A DNA stretch of 64,000 bases from Balanoglossus misakiensis. Taxonomy: Eukaryota > Hemichordata. The notes below the pieces were generated by a model. That model worked only from the letters and a program-made list of their open reading frames with translations. It had not been told where the DNA came from and searched no databases. Shown here in pieces: positions 39,201 to 50,016 of this stretch (position 1 is the stretch's first letter; each line of letters starts with the position of its first letter). The stretch is taken from NCBI GenBank assembly GCA_040954595.2, contig CM082581.2, forward strand, positions 11,222,001 through 11,286,000, written 5' to 3'. The translations under genes and the position numbers were made by a program.

Positions 39201-42200
39201 GTGCAACTGATTTGAATGCTGCTAAATCTGGCAACAACTCCTGCAATAATGAAGAATACATTTTCCTCTCTTAGAATTAAAAGCAGGATGAACAAAAATG
39301 ATAAACTCATCACTTTCCTGATGAACTGGCTCTTTATCTGTTTACACTCATAATGATAATAATAATAATGATTTCTTATATAACGCATTAGATAATACAT
39401 CTTGTTACAGTTTTCCCCTGGTCATTGGACCTTAATAGTCCATTCAACTCCCTGGGGAGCAAATAAGGCTCACAAAAGCAGCTGTTATATCAGTGCAGCA
39501 AAGATAAAAATACACATTACAATCTCTGTCCTACCAGGTACCAATTACTAGCGTCTTGCCAACACCACAGCCATGCTGAGGCTCGAACCCACGATCCTTT
39601 GATCGTGAGTCCAATGCTCTAACCACTTGACTATCATTCCTCCTCAAAATCTAACCTCATGCACCTTTAAAGGCCAAGGCCTCCATTTTTATCACAAATA
39701 CGTTACATAACCACTAAAGCGCATGATGAAATACCCAGTAATTAGCTAAATGTGTAGTATAATCATCATTGTTATTACTAAAATTTAAGTTTATATCTGG
39801 ACTTGAATTAATTATTTATTAGCCGCTAGACATGTGACCATGGTCAAGGCTACATGACAGGTGGAATGACTACAAAACATCATGACAGAAACATGAATCA
39901 TTCTGTCCATATAAACCATTCGAAATCAAGCATGTACAGTAAGAAAACACTTTTGGATGCATAAAAAAACACCAAATTCATGTAGCTTAATATTGACTAA
40001 AAGACTCATCCACTTTGGCCAGTGACGTGGTTTGTGACAGAGGTCTGAATCAGCTGCATCAATCACAAGTAAAGATGGGAGGAATGACCTTATGCTGCAT
40101 CTGTATAGTCAGGTACAAAGATGCAATGAAACACAGGCAGAATGAAGAATGAAACAGTGAATCATTGATACCTATCCATATCTACTCTGGACTGATAAGC
40201 ACTACTCAGATTTTAATGTTAGAATGTGATTGTCAATTCTACTCTAGTTTGACAATTGCTGGTTAGGCATTGAATAATGTGTGGGAGTGCGTAGATCTAC
40301 ATCTACTGGTACATGTACTTTGCATACAATACAGGTAGTTAAACTCAAAGACAATGGGCGTACAGTGCAAAGGCATGCCAGGCACTCATTTATCCAATTC
40401 TACACTGGGATGTGGATGTGGAAACACCCAATTACCTGTCAAAAATGCATATATATATATATCAAGGTTCAATATTTGCATAAAATAGAACCTGGTCAAT
40501 GAACTTTGTACTAGTACCTACAGAATAATGATAAACAGCTTCAGCTTTACGTTTGAACCAAAATTTCCAAAAATACCACATTCAATAATATTCTATCACA
40601 GTACAACAAAGTTGTCCGCTCTCTTACACGCTTTGAAATAATGTCAATTAAGAATACAATGGGCATTCCAGAACTGTGAATTTATAACAAAGTAAAACAA
40701 AATCAGCTGTCACTACATAATAAACACATAATGCAACAGTCAAAGTTAATTTCCATAATATGCTATTTGTAAAGTCGTAATGACCTAGTGATGTAGAGAG
40801 ACTTGACCTGTTTTGGATTAACTATGTTTTTTTTATTAATTCTTGTAAAACCAAGTCAATTTTGTTTGATACCCAGGTGGGCAAGAAACTGATACTTTTG
40901 CTTATACACGTAAATGAAATACTGGATGAGATCTGATCGCTGCAAGCCAATCTGACAAAATCAGCGATAAACAAATCAGGTGATACAGACATGAGTGAGA
41001 ACGCTGAGTGACGCAACAAACACGCCAAACACTGTACCTATATACCCATCCTCTGGCAGGGACAGTACACTAGCAGGGAATAACATCAACACTTGTGGAT
41101 GAAATTCAGAATAATTGAGGATGAAATTCAGAGTGGAATTAATGACTGACCTTGAAGACTTTGTAAGCTAATCAGAGTCCGGATGCAACAAACACACTCG
41201 TCTGTACTTTCAACACCTGAGAAAAGGCAGACTGACTTGACTCTAAGCCATCCATTTGACAACACATTATTCCTCAACCAGCCCGTGAGCTCACAATTTA
41301 TGCAAAAAACATAATAAATTCTTCATTATGTGAACAACAGCTCCATGTCCTCTCACATCATGAATAAAGCAGGATACGCAGCAAAACAACAGCTCTGCTT
41401 AAAATTATCCAATACCTGGATTAATCGGTCAAGAAGTTACAAGCGTCAGGTGTCAGAGATTTTCTGAGAGACACAAGCATATCCATTCCGGAAAGACTGC
41501 AATGAACATTTCAAGTACAATGTAGTACACGACAAAACATATTAGCCGTTCCAACTTTCTGTAATCTTCATTCATCAATGTCAGATCAGTATGCTAATTT
41601 TAAATGAACTGTCAATCAAATAAAAAACCCTGAATTGGTAGTATAATACAGCAAGATACAAATTTAAGTAGGTCACTGTGCTTGGCCAATTAACCTATAA
41701 ATATATCAAGCATTTCTTTGCAGAAGCATACCTCAATGTGTTTCTGCTGCTCTCGCCTGTTGTTTCGGAATCGCATAGAACTGTAAACATGAAGCCCAGC
41801 TGTCATCTGTTGCTTATTAAAACTAGTGAGCCAATAAGGAGAACAATTGATTGTAGAGGCCATCGTCTATAGGGCAATCAAAGGTACGTGTATACTTGGC
41901 ACAGTGACCTTTGCTACCAACCAGGGGCGAAGTTGGTTACCCCTTTGATTGTCTTATCCCCTGTGTTCAAAGATCAGTTGTCCATCACGGTTTACAAATG
42001 TGTTTACAAGAAACGTTCAGTACTGTACGCCACATGGCTTTACGATGACCTCATCAAGTTAGTGACACATGCAAAGATTGGTCATTGTATTAGAAATAGA
42101 TACTGCCCTCTAGCGGCAATATTCTATTACGGTTGACGAAACAACTCTGAAGTATACTTTATACAGGCAAACCAATATGGTCTCCATTTCAGATCCGTGT

Positions 42201-42557
42201 TTGTTACAGTATATACAGACTAACGGGATGATGATGTCACTCATTGTCAGTGTTAATGAGTAGCTGTAACTGTTGACCATGTTTCACTACTTTCCCTTAA
42301 TGGATCGTCTAGTTTCCTGGTTTCATTTACTCACTTTGGAATGGTAAAATGCACAATAATTGTGCTATGATTGTGCACTTGCTATAACTTACAATGCCAA
42401 TGGTTGCATTCCAAGATTTGACTTTAACTTTCTTCTGGCGGTCCGCAGCATGGTATGGTCTGTTACCAGTCAGCTGTGAGGCTGAGTTACCATGATTACC
42501 AAACGAACTACGATGCTCCCATTTTTTGTACACCTCTTGAAGCTTGCTCATATCCAT
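30214..42557 (-). CDS. GPAM: Mitochondrial glycerol-3-phosphate acyltransferase (GPAT1 type)
   Basis: Makes 1-acyl-glycerol-3-phosphate at the outer mitochondrial membrane, the first step of glycerolipid synthesis. Twenty coding exons in transcript order: 42393-42557, 39124-39240, 38817-38884, 38480-38590, 38259-38302, 37875-37983, 37514-37610, 36927-37160, 36628-36676, 36305-36385, 36034-36116, 35762-35878, 35282-35459, 34951-35021, 34447-34768, 34183-34325, 31957-32034, 31659-31775, 30569-30761, 30214-30389. They give 850 residues, close to vertebrate GPAT1. Acyltransferase block I is HRSHLD (residues about 248-253), block II GGFFIKRKLD, block III FFLEGGRSRSGK and block IV LVPVSISYEKI. DFAQPFSLQ, IMSTHLLAFLLL and FTGKSEAIVNYAANLLGN follow as in GPAT1. 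The block III Thr of animal GPAT1 is Gly, as in bacterial PlsB. GNPAT and GPAT2 are excluded by the long C-terminal half and the intact motifs. I chose the ATG at 42555-42557 (ACC before it); a second in-frame ATG lies two codons on. Confidence 0.93.
31000..31056. repeat. Imperfect inverted repeat in a GPAM intron
   Basis: Arms of 25 bases (31000-31024 and 31032-31056) starting TCAGGAA and meeting at GTAC...GTAC around a 7-base loop, with four mismatches. It lies in the intron between GPAM exons 18 and 19. It could be a degenerate hairpin element. Confidence 0.6.
31559..31639 (+). repeat. G-rich, quadruplex-prone purine tract
   Basis: About 80 bases of almost pure G with A or T on the plus strand, containing many GGG and GGGG runs at short spacing. 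It lies 20 bases beyond a GPAM splice donor (exon 18), so the GPAM transcript carries the C/T-rich complement. A quadruplex on the template strand is possible but inferred. Confidence 0.6.
32058..34012. mobile_element. TTAA-flanked non-autonomous DNA transposon in a GPAM intron
   Basis: Both ends are TTAA (32058-32061 and 34009-34012) followed inward by matching termini AGAGCATATCTTGCC and, in reverse complement, AGAGCCTATCTTACC. A second, perfect 20-bp inverted repeat containing TGACGTCA lies inside the ends (32256-32275 against 33825-33844). The element fills all but about 190 bp of the 2.1-kb intron 16. A TTAA target duplication is the mark of piggyBac-type insertion, but no transposase frame survives. 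Around 32350-32410 a Cys-rich scrap faintly recalls a THAP zinc finger, too decayed to call. A GC-rich GGCGC-type repeat lies near 32477. Confidence 0.65.
39241..42392 (-). other. Large GPAM intron 1
   Basis: The 3.15-kb intron between the first two GPAM coding exons. Apart from the SINE at 39349-39645 and an AT dinucleotide run near 40450, I see no exon or repeat. The frame stays open across the junction (NATIGI joined to ELLPDLAA), so no extra coding exon is needed here. Confidence 0.6.
39349..39645 (-). mobile_element. tRNA-derived SINE
   Basis: On the minus strand the element opens with a tRNA-like head: box A AGTGGTTAGAGCATTGGAC and box B GGTTCGAGCC, with a short hairpin of GATC repeats between them. 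A roughly 180-bp body of no known function follows (containing TCCCCAGGGAGTTGAATGG), and an ATT trinucleotide tail ends near 39349. Box A, box B and a simple-repeat tail together define a SINE. The head is not a functional tRNA, since the acceptor stem does not pair. Confidence 0.75.
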
Positions 42558-43083
42558 GGTGATGGTCCCTGTAGTTAAAAACAAATCAATTCTTCAAATA
42601 ATCAATTTCTCATTTTGTAACAGAGGAAAGAACTGCAGTATCAACTTTAATTTTCCACTCATGAAATCCCTATCATTATTCTCTAGACATAATAAATCTC
42701 TTTTCAATCCTGGCAGACATACCATACAGTTAATGGCAGAACTACTGTATCACACCAAAAGTAATTCGATTAGTTTGTGTGTTACCCTTTTGCCTTGGTA
42801 TTTGTCTGTGTTGTTTACTGTTTTGTTGTTGCTGATGTTTGCTTTATTTTTGTTCTTTCTGAAGTGTATTTTTATGGTTTTATTATACCATCATGTACTT
42901 GAAGCTGACAAGAGATGGGTAATGGCTTCGCTCATAGGTCTCCTATTTTATTCAGTTCATTTTCTCATCTTTAAAAATCAACAAAGATTATTATGCAGTA
43001 TTTTGGAATAGAAAATGTCAACTTTGCTGGGCCCTTGTCAATTTCTGGGAATGACTGCACCATTATCAGTGTGTGGCAACAAT

Positions 43084-43236
43084 GGGACCTTGTAGATTGT
43101 ACTGCCATTGGACAGCAATTCAGACTGTATCATTTTAAGATAGGGAGGTTAACTACATGGCGGTGGGACCTTGTCGATTGGCCAGCAACTCGGACTGTAC
43201 CATAATATCGGGTGGGGAGGGTAGGAATGTGGCAGT
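43084..43236 (+). repeat. Imperfect tandem duplication, about 75-80 bp unit
   Basis: Copy 1 (43084-43164) and copy 2 (43165-43236) both open GGGACCTTGT.GATTG, share CAGCAA.TC.GACTGTA, and close with a GGGAGG...GG(C)GGT/CAGT block. About one base in five differs, with small gaps. Confidence 0.65.
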
Positions 43237-44738
43237 GCAGTACAGTTATCAAATGACAGTGCACCATCAATAGTTGGGTACATGTTCTGATCTGAGCATT
43301 CATCATGCACAAACGCCAACATGAACCTGGTGAAGAGGATAAGGCAAAGAAAATACTGCAGCATCAAAGCCAAGCTGCAATGCTATGCTGACAGTGCTGT
43401 TAACTGCCGAGAAAGCAGAGCTGATGAGTAACTTTGGGTTTCAGCTGAACAGAACGAGCGAATATGATCGTAGTACTTTTGCTTGTCAGCTTTTCAGGAT
43501 CATATGATTGTAAGTTCAAAGGTCACACACGCGTACACGACAAATGTGTTGAACAGCCAACGAAAAAAACGTGAAATATTATTGCAAATACTATTCTACA
43601 AGGATCACAGTTCTGAATACGGAAACAGCTTATTTAAGGGCTATTACTAGTACTAGTTTTAAGACAGGACGACCATACAAAATCTCAATTGAATGTCCCA
43701 TAAACAAAATTGTTTTGACAGAAAGTGATGGTGTATGCGCACGCACATGGTCAAAAACAAAAGCACCATGCAGTGCTTCACTTTGTTCATCAAATTCCAA
43801 ACGAATTTGTGTCATATGAAAAATAATATGTAACAGAAATCCTACCGCATGTAACTTCAGTATGGGTGAAATGTCATGGAACCATAAAAATTCGACATAT
43901 CTCAGCTTGTCGTTCACAATTCAAGAGGCAAGTCTCTCCCTCTCTCTCGACGTTGGTATCATCACAGGTCAAAACTCGTATATCAACGAGGTGACGAACA
44001 ATCCAATCAGAAAGGGGGCGCAGTTGAACTAGCTCACCGACGCTCCGATATCATGGCATAAATGTGAACAACATGGCAGGAATTTTTGTGAAAAGAGACA
44101 CTAAAATCAACATATTAAGAGTCTTAATGTAAAAGTATTATGTAAAAAATAATTGGAAACATTCGTAGTGAATCAAATCATACTACCTGTCAAGGGCACC
44201 CCGATCTATAGAGTGGGACTCCCCTTTTTAGATAATGGAACGTGACAAGGTAGACGCTTATCCTGAATTATTACACCTCACGTATTATACCATATTCGTG
44301 ATTGGCTGAGACGCGCTCACGTGATATAGAAAAAAAAGTGATATAACATGGCTAGAGTTGATAAAGCCCTGTCGCGTGCGCTGATATTGCCCGCTGGGTT
44401 GTTTTGTGTTCTGCGCGCGACTTCTGCGCGTTCCAAACTGTCGTTCAATGGCTTCCTCCGCGATCAGTCAACTCCCGCATCTATGGCTTCAAAGCGACAC
44501 ATAGGCTTAACACCTGTTCAACTGGACGATATTTTACCACAAACGGACAGTAAATACAACAAAATCGCAACCAACAGTGCAGTATTTTCAAAATAATCTA
44601 AGTTCGAAGTAGGTATCGTATAATTCTTGGGAGATCGAGACATTTTACATTCTCAGCAACGTACGACATATGGACGCGCGTCTACGTTCTTCTATGCCTG
44701 CCTTGTATGTACGTTCAAATGTTCGGCGTAATAAAATT

Positions 44739-44920
44739 AATAACACATGATGCTCTGGCAACATCACGATTTGAAGCCTGCCCTCGGGCTGGTGATCTCT
44801 GACCACAATATTGATGATACCCTCGCCTGCGGCTCGGGCATCATCAATATTGTAGTCAGAGATCACCATCCCTCGTGCAGGCTTCAAATCGTGATATTGC
44901 CCTCGCTATCATGTGTTATT
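44739..44920. mobile_element. Foldback/MITE-like inverted-repeat element
   Basis: Two arms of about 80 bases (44739-44819 and 44840-44920) are inverted copies: AATAACACATGAT at the tip, then ATCACGATTTGAAGCCTGC, then GGTGATCTCTGAC.ACAATATTGATGAT. The tight centre (CCTCGCCTGCGGCTCGGG) is nearly palindromic itself. Ten or so mismatches separate the arms. There is no coding capacity. The pattern is typical of a miniature inverted-repeat transposon; target duplications are not clear. Confidence 0.75.
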
Positions 44921-44957
44921 ATTTAACTATATATGAACCACGCTTGATGGCAGTCAT

Positions 44958-45015
44958 GTGACAAAACTTTCGTTGCATCACTTTTCGTGACAAAACTTTC
45001 GTTGCATCACTTTTC
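44958..45015 (+). repeat. Perfect 29-bp tandem duplication
   Basis: Two identical units (44958-44986 and 44987-45015), each beginning GTGACAAAACTTTCG and ending ATCACTTTTC, sit 37 bp from the foldback element. Identity without mismatch suggests a recent slip. Confidence 0.9.
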
Positions 45016-46476
45016 TGATCTCTCGGCCTTGGGTGCAAGGGAACAAGAAAAATTCACAGTCGAAGAATAATTAATCAAGACTGACTCTTTAATTAATGCT
45101 TGCACAGAATAACTGACATTTATTGAACTGATGGCATTATATTTAAAAATACACTGGTTGTGATTGTGTTATAAGCAGGCCAATTGCAAATCGCCAACTG
45201 GATCTTTACAATCAACTAAGTTTTGCTGACTAAAAGTACAACTCTTCGACTGAGAAAAGATTCTGTGAAGGATTTAGGACAGAAAAAAATGACAATAAAT
45301 ACTTCTGCAAAGTGAAATGGAATCTACAGAATATGAAAGTAGATGATGCTGTACATATCAAAAAGAGTGAAGGAACCAATGCAAGAAAATCATACTTTGT
45401 TTTCACTTTACAGTTAAATAAACTTAAAATTAAGAAAAAATACAGACTGAAAGTGGAAGCCCATACACAATTTAAACATAATCAACTTATTTTTGAAAAG
45501 TTAATGAAGCTTAAAACAAGTCCTGAATTGGGGTTGTAGATTTGCTGCTTTGGATTTTAGGATTTCCACTATCTGTGGATCACAAACTTGTTCAGTGTAT
45601 ATGTACTTCTGTTCACAAATTTGTACTTCAATTTTGCTTCATTTTCCTCCTTCTAGACAGCAAGACAAAAACACCAGAGGTATGATTCACCACTGCACAA
45701 TAACATGCTTCAAATATATACAGAACAACAGTGATTTCAGATATACGAGTTCAGTGACTATCTTTGTACAATAATTGCCAGAAACCAGACCACTGTCTGG
45801 AATTACCGGTAGCTTTGCATGCATTCACCATGTCACAATAATCAATATTTATGAACAGATTTAATAAACAACATTGTGGCTCTATTGATCAGTGATGAAA
45901 GATGAACTGATACTCAAATATACATCCATCCGTGACAACATGCACCAAGACAAATATACCTGATATTTATTGTAATTACTTCAAGGCTATTCTATGATTG
46001 TACTCTGAACACTATTCTCTGTTGAAAAGCTGGCAGACACTATTAAGTACATGTAGATTACATCTATTTAATCTTCTCAATTTAAATAACCATGGTTACA
46101 GGATCCCAATCATTCATGGATAACAAAATCTCGTTTTTATCTATTATCCCATTGGACAAAATCCTGAATATGGGATGAGGTACCCATCACACCTAGGTAG
46201 GCAAGAAGTATTGAGTCAATTTTCTTTGCTCAAGGGCTTTAGCATTGCAGCTTGATTCTACAACTCACAAGTCTTCAATTGAGAGTCATGCTCTGTTGCG
46301 TTGATAGTACTTCCCCACCACTAAAAACGTTTCTGATTCATACAAACCTGACGTGACACACCGAAAAACACAGTAAAAGCACCAGATTTCAACACAATGA
46401 GCAGAGTGTAATTTACATGTGTAGATTTGAATATCATTGCATATATATAATGTACATACAAATACAGTTTGCATCT

Positions 46477-46490
46477 GTTGCCATGGTAAC
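46477..46490. promoter_or_regulatory. RFX X-box-like palindrome
   Basis: GTTGCCATGGTAAC matches the X-box consensus. It lies just beyond the 3' end of NAGK, about 3.9 kb upstream of the GPAM ATG. Function is inferred. Confidence 0.3.
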
Positions 46491-46595
46491 TCATAAATAT
46501 ACACTCTTATGTGCCATGATTCATTCACATTGACATGTAAGTTGGTTTGACATTAAAATTCAGATAATCTTTTTCCATTCACATTTTTCTTACAA

Positions 46596-49429
46596 TCAGA
46601 ACTTGTGATGGAAGAAGACATTGATGTTTTTCTCGTAATTGATGGAGATTTGACACCCTGCGTCACGGGCGCCGATCACAGCTGCTCCAACTGCCGGAGA
46701 TTCTTTCAAATCCAGTAAACTGAATTCTTCAATATCAATATCTTTGTCATTTCGAGGCCTCAGTCCTTCAAGAAATCCTGTTGATCAAGAAAGAAGGAAT
46801 GATCAGAAGTTTTGTTTTGATGTGTGATGCACTACACAGTACAATTGACAGAGTTCACGGCCACTAACGAGGACCTGTCTCCCCATCACTTCCATTGTCA
46901 AGACTAACTTACCATCTTTTAAAAGATCCCAGCTTCTCCACACAGATCCAACACACACAACTTGGAGACCTCCTTCAGCTTTCAGTAAACTCTGTCATGG
47001 AAATACAAAATAATATGACAAAATCACTTCAGACATGGTAAGGTATAGTTACATTGATGGACATGAAACATATGGTGGCCATATTGGCTATGAGCATGAT
47101 ATAAGGCTTATCTGTTATATCCTTATAAAAGGGTTTGGCACCCATGTCACAATTAGGTCCAGGAACAGGTACTAATAACAGGGATTGAGTGATGGAAGAG
47201 CTGAAGAAATGTTTCGCATCACACCTTGTCAATTTTGGGTCCAAGTGCCAATATATGCCTTGCCAGGCGTTTGCCTGCTTCCTTGAAGAGCCATACACAC
47301 AGTTCATCATTGTGTTCCTTGGCACCTGAAACATCAACATTTAAAGTCTGACGATCATCTTATGCACATGGTTATGATAACAGAAATATATGTGTTGTAA
47401 GGCTACAGAAATTAAAACACTGGAATATTGTGCTAAGTGTGTACTGATGGATTTTACCTTCTGCTAGGCGAACACAAAAATCGGCAAATCTTGATTTGTT
47501 GAAATTAGAATATAGATGATCTAACATTCCATGCCATTCAGTTATCTGTGAAAAATCAAGCAACAATAATTTGATCATTCAGTATTAAACCAGAATGATA
47601 TCTCGTATACTGCAGAATAAAAAAGCATTCAAACATTTTCGACATTTCCACAACCTTTAAGAAAGTACATTCTCTATAAAAAATAAACAAACTTACTTGA
47701 AAATAATCAAACATGGCTTTTTTCACAAAACTAACATCAAATGGTGGCTCAGCCAAGTTGTCATTTGCATCGAATACAAGCTTCACTCCATTGTGAGCAA
47801 TCCAGTAAGCTGTAAAATAGAACTGCATCCATGTTACAAAATGTATAACTTGTTCAATTAGTTTCACCTGGTTACTGCCAAACCTTGGGTGAACCTCATT
47901 ATTACCACGGCTATGGTTGAATCTATTTGTGGGGATTTAGGGGTGAGAGGGTTAGTCACAAAGGTCAATCCAAAGGTTAAGAGATTTGCGACTTTACCTG
48001 ATCCTTCATCTCCCAGCATGTGACCCCAACCACCACTTCCTTGGATACTGCCATCTGGATTGATCAGCTGACAATTAGACCCTGTGCCTGCGATCAGAAC
48101 TATTCCACCTGGCATGGATGAATGATGAAATGAAAAGACAACTATCAAACAAAGGAATATCAAGGCTACATATTCTATCACCTGAATTTCTATTGCAATG
48201 GTTTCATATACAGAAGCAGCCAGGTGTCTCATACATAAATTAACGCTTACCTACATTGTAGGCTAGGTATTAAGGGGATGAGCATTGCATCAGTTATTAA
48301 TTCACACATGCACACACACAAATGCATAAACTTATGCATACACATACGCAAACACATGACCACACACATACATGTATGCATAAACACACACACATAAGAT
48401 TTACCTGAATGACATGCTGTTGCAATAGCTCCAAATGTATCTGTACACATACTGTAACTGTCACTAATTGTAGGATATGTTGTCTTCAAACCTGCAATCA
48501 CTTTTCTTTGTCCTTCTTTCTGTTCTCCTCCACTTAATGACATTCCCTGATCAAATCAAAATCAAATCAAGATGAAAAACTGGTGAAATACTTTTACAAC
48601 TCTTTTGAAATGTGATGCTCATTCCCATGAGTTCATGAAGGTTGATACTTTGAAACACTGTTAATATGCCATTGCCAATCACAACTTACCAATGATTTGA
48701 GGGGAATATCCAAGTCTATATCTGCAGTCAGCTTGGCATCTACAACCATGTTATGTATTCTATTCAAGCATTCATCAATCCCTATTAGCTGTAATGAAGG
48801 GTATGATAATAATCATTATAACACATTCCATGCTCATGCTGTGCCTCGATTGGTCAGAATGGGTCATGTGATCATAAAATAGGCTATTTCCCTAGGGAAA
48901 CAGTCACAATGTAGCTGCAATAATTGTAGCCTTGGTGGGTTGGGTGATCGCTGGGCCGACAGCGATCACCCAACCCACCAAGGCTACAATTATTGCAGCT
49001 AGTCACAATGTTATCACTCTTAGTATTCTGAGTCCCTGGCTAAAGAGTGAGAATAGGATTTCTCATTGAGTTCATGACATATTATATCAAATGTACTCAC
49101 CCAATGATTGGTGCTTGGCCCTCGACTCAGTGCTTTGATGGTACCATCAGAAGACATGATAACCATCTTGGAATGGGTTGCACCCCTGAAAAATAAGGAA
49201 ATTGCATTACAATAATTAACATCATGTATACACCATCCCATAGGCTTACTGTCTACAAACTGTGTAGGTACCACTATGCTGGGCTATTCTCTCTAATATT
49301 TGTAACTTGTGCTATGGGTATATTGCACAGCACAAATACATTCAAATCATCTTTCTGATATTTTACTTTGAACACCCACCCTTCGATGCCGCCGTAATAT
49401 TCCATTTTCTTCTCTGCGGGATCCGCCAT
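46596..49429 (-). CDS. NAGK: N-acetyl-D-glucosamine kinase
   Basis: Cytosolic enzyme that phosphorylates GlcNAc (salvaged from glycan breakdown) to GlcNAc-6-phosphate. Ten exons in transcript order: 49380-49429, 49101-49185, 48690-48788, 48405-48546, 47998-48108, 47697-47809, 47458-47545, 47225-47325, 46913-46991, 46596-46777. They give 349 residues (human 344). The N-terminal ATP phosphate loop GGIEGGATHSK is followed by [26 protein letters not shown], then the adenosine/phosphate-2 segment [16 protein letters not shown], then [26 protein letters not shown] and [16 protein letters not shown]. Closing residues [15 protein letters not shown] match the family tail. All phases agree. An upstream in-frame ATG would add 11 residues (at 49460-49462); I prefer 49427-49429, as the human protein starts close to the GGVEGG loop. 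No missing motif. Confidence 0.94.
48305..48396. repeat. CA-rich microsatellite
   Basis: Interrupted CACACA and CATACA/TGCATA units in the NAGK intron between exons 4 and 5. Simple-sequence repeat only. Confidence 0.8.
48903..49010. mobile_element. Tiny hairpin MITE with 9-bp target duplication in NAGK intron 2
   Basis: Two 42-bp arms (48912-48953 and 48960-49001) are perfect inverted repeats around the 6-base centre GGCCGA; each tip reads TAGCTGCAATAATTGTAGCC. Identical GTCACAATG sequences flank both sides (48903-48911 and 49002-49010), as expected of a target-site duplication. The element is only about 90 bp long. A 9-bp duplication suits Mutator-like transposases, but that assignment is inferred. 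Confidence 0.85.
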
Positions 49430-49902
49430 GTTGTCAAATGAATGAATATGTGCGCATGTCATGTACTCAATTTCTCGAGGTCATTAAAGGGGTCATATCG
49501 GGTCACCAGCTAGCGCCCTCAAGAGGAGTAAGTCTTAAACTTTCTTCTTTCAAAGATTGCCTGGTTGACCACACAACACATGGTTCATTCACTCAAAATG
49601 CATGGAATTTTTCTACTGATTTTACCAGCAGTATTTGAGATCAAAAGTGCAGGTTCCCAGGGAGTGTCTGCAGTCATTTTATGGCAGCAATGTAGATGAA
49701 TCAATGATAAATGTCTCTTTTTCCGGGAGCATTTGAACCATGCATACAGACCTGTCAGGCTGATAATAAAAAAACTTATAACAACTATTATGTTTATATC
49801 ATGTTTTTCCATTTTTATTGCATTCATAATACATCTTATCCTAAAGTCCTGAGATGAACACAAAATCTTACAAGTAAACCGCTAATCAAATTTTACATTA
49901 CA

Positions 49903-49908
49903 TTTATT
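49903..49908 (-). terminator. Haspin poly(A) signal
   Basis: TTTATT on the plus strand (AATAAA on the minus strand) lies about 110 bases past the haspin stop codon at 50017-50019. Between this and the NAGK start (49429) there are about 470 bp with nothing recognised except the NAGK promoter region. Confidence 0.55.
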
Positions 49909-50016
49909 AATACAGTGTGTCAAATGTAAGGCAGTATGGTTAACTGGTGAAGTTTCATGACCTAGCTGTGAAAGGCACAGGAAAGAACGGATTGAAAATA
50001 CTGCAGTTGGACACAT

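Larger units (their letters stand above)
42569..46595. other. Interval between GPAM and NAGK
   Basis: About 4 kb. It holds the GPAM upstream control region and probably an unlocated non-coding first exon, since a splice acceptor precedes the GPAM ATG exon at 42568. It also carries the repeats listed separately and, near the right end, the NAGK 3' UTR. An 82-codon open frame at 44348-44596 has a good ATG but no recognisable domain. A perfect X-box palindrome lies at 46477-46490. Confidence 0.5.

Noticed and set aside
39560-39643. Functional tRNA gene
   Set aside because: Box A and B are present, but the acceptor and anticodon stems do not pair properly and a SINE body and tail follow.
44348-44596. 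82-codon open frame with a good ATG between GPAM and NAGK
   Set aside because: No recognisable domain and it sits in a repeat-rich stretch; possibly part of a mobile element, but nothing supports a gene.
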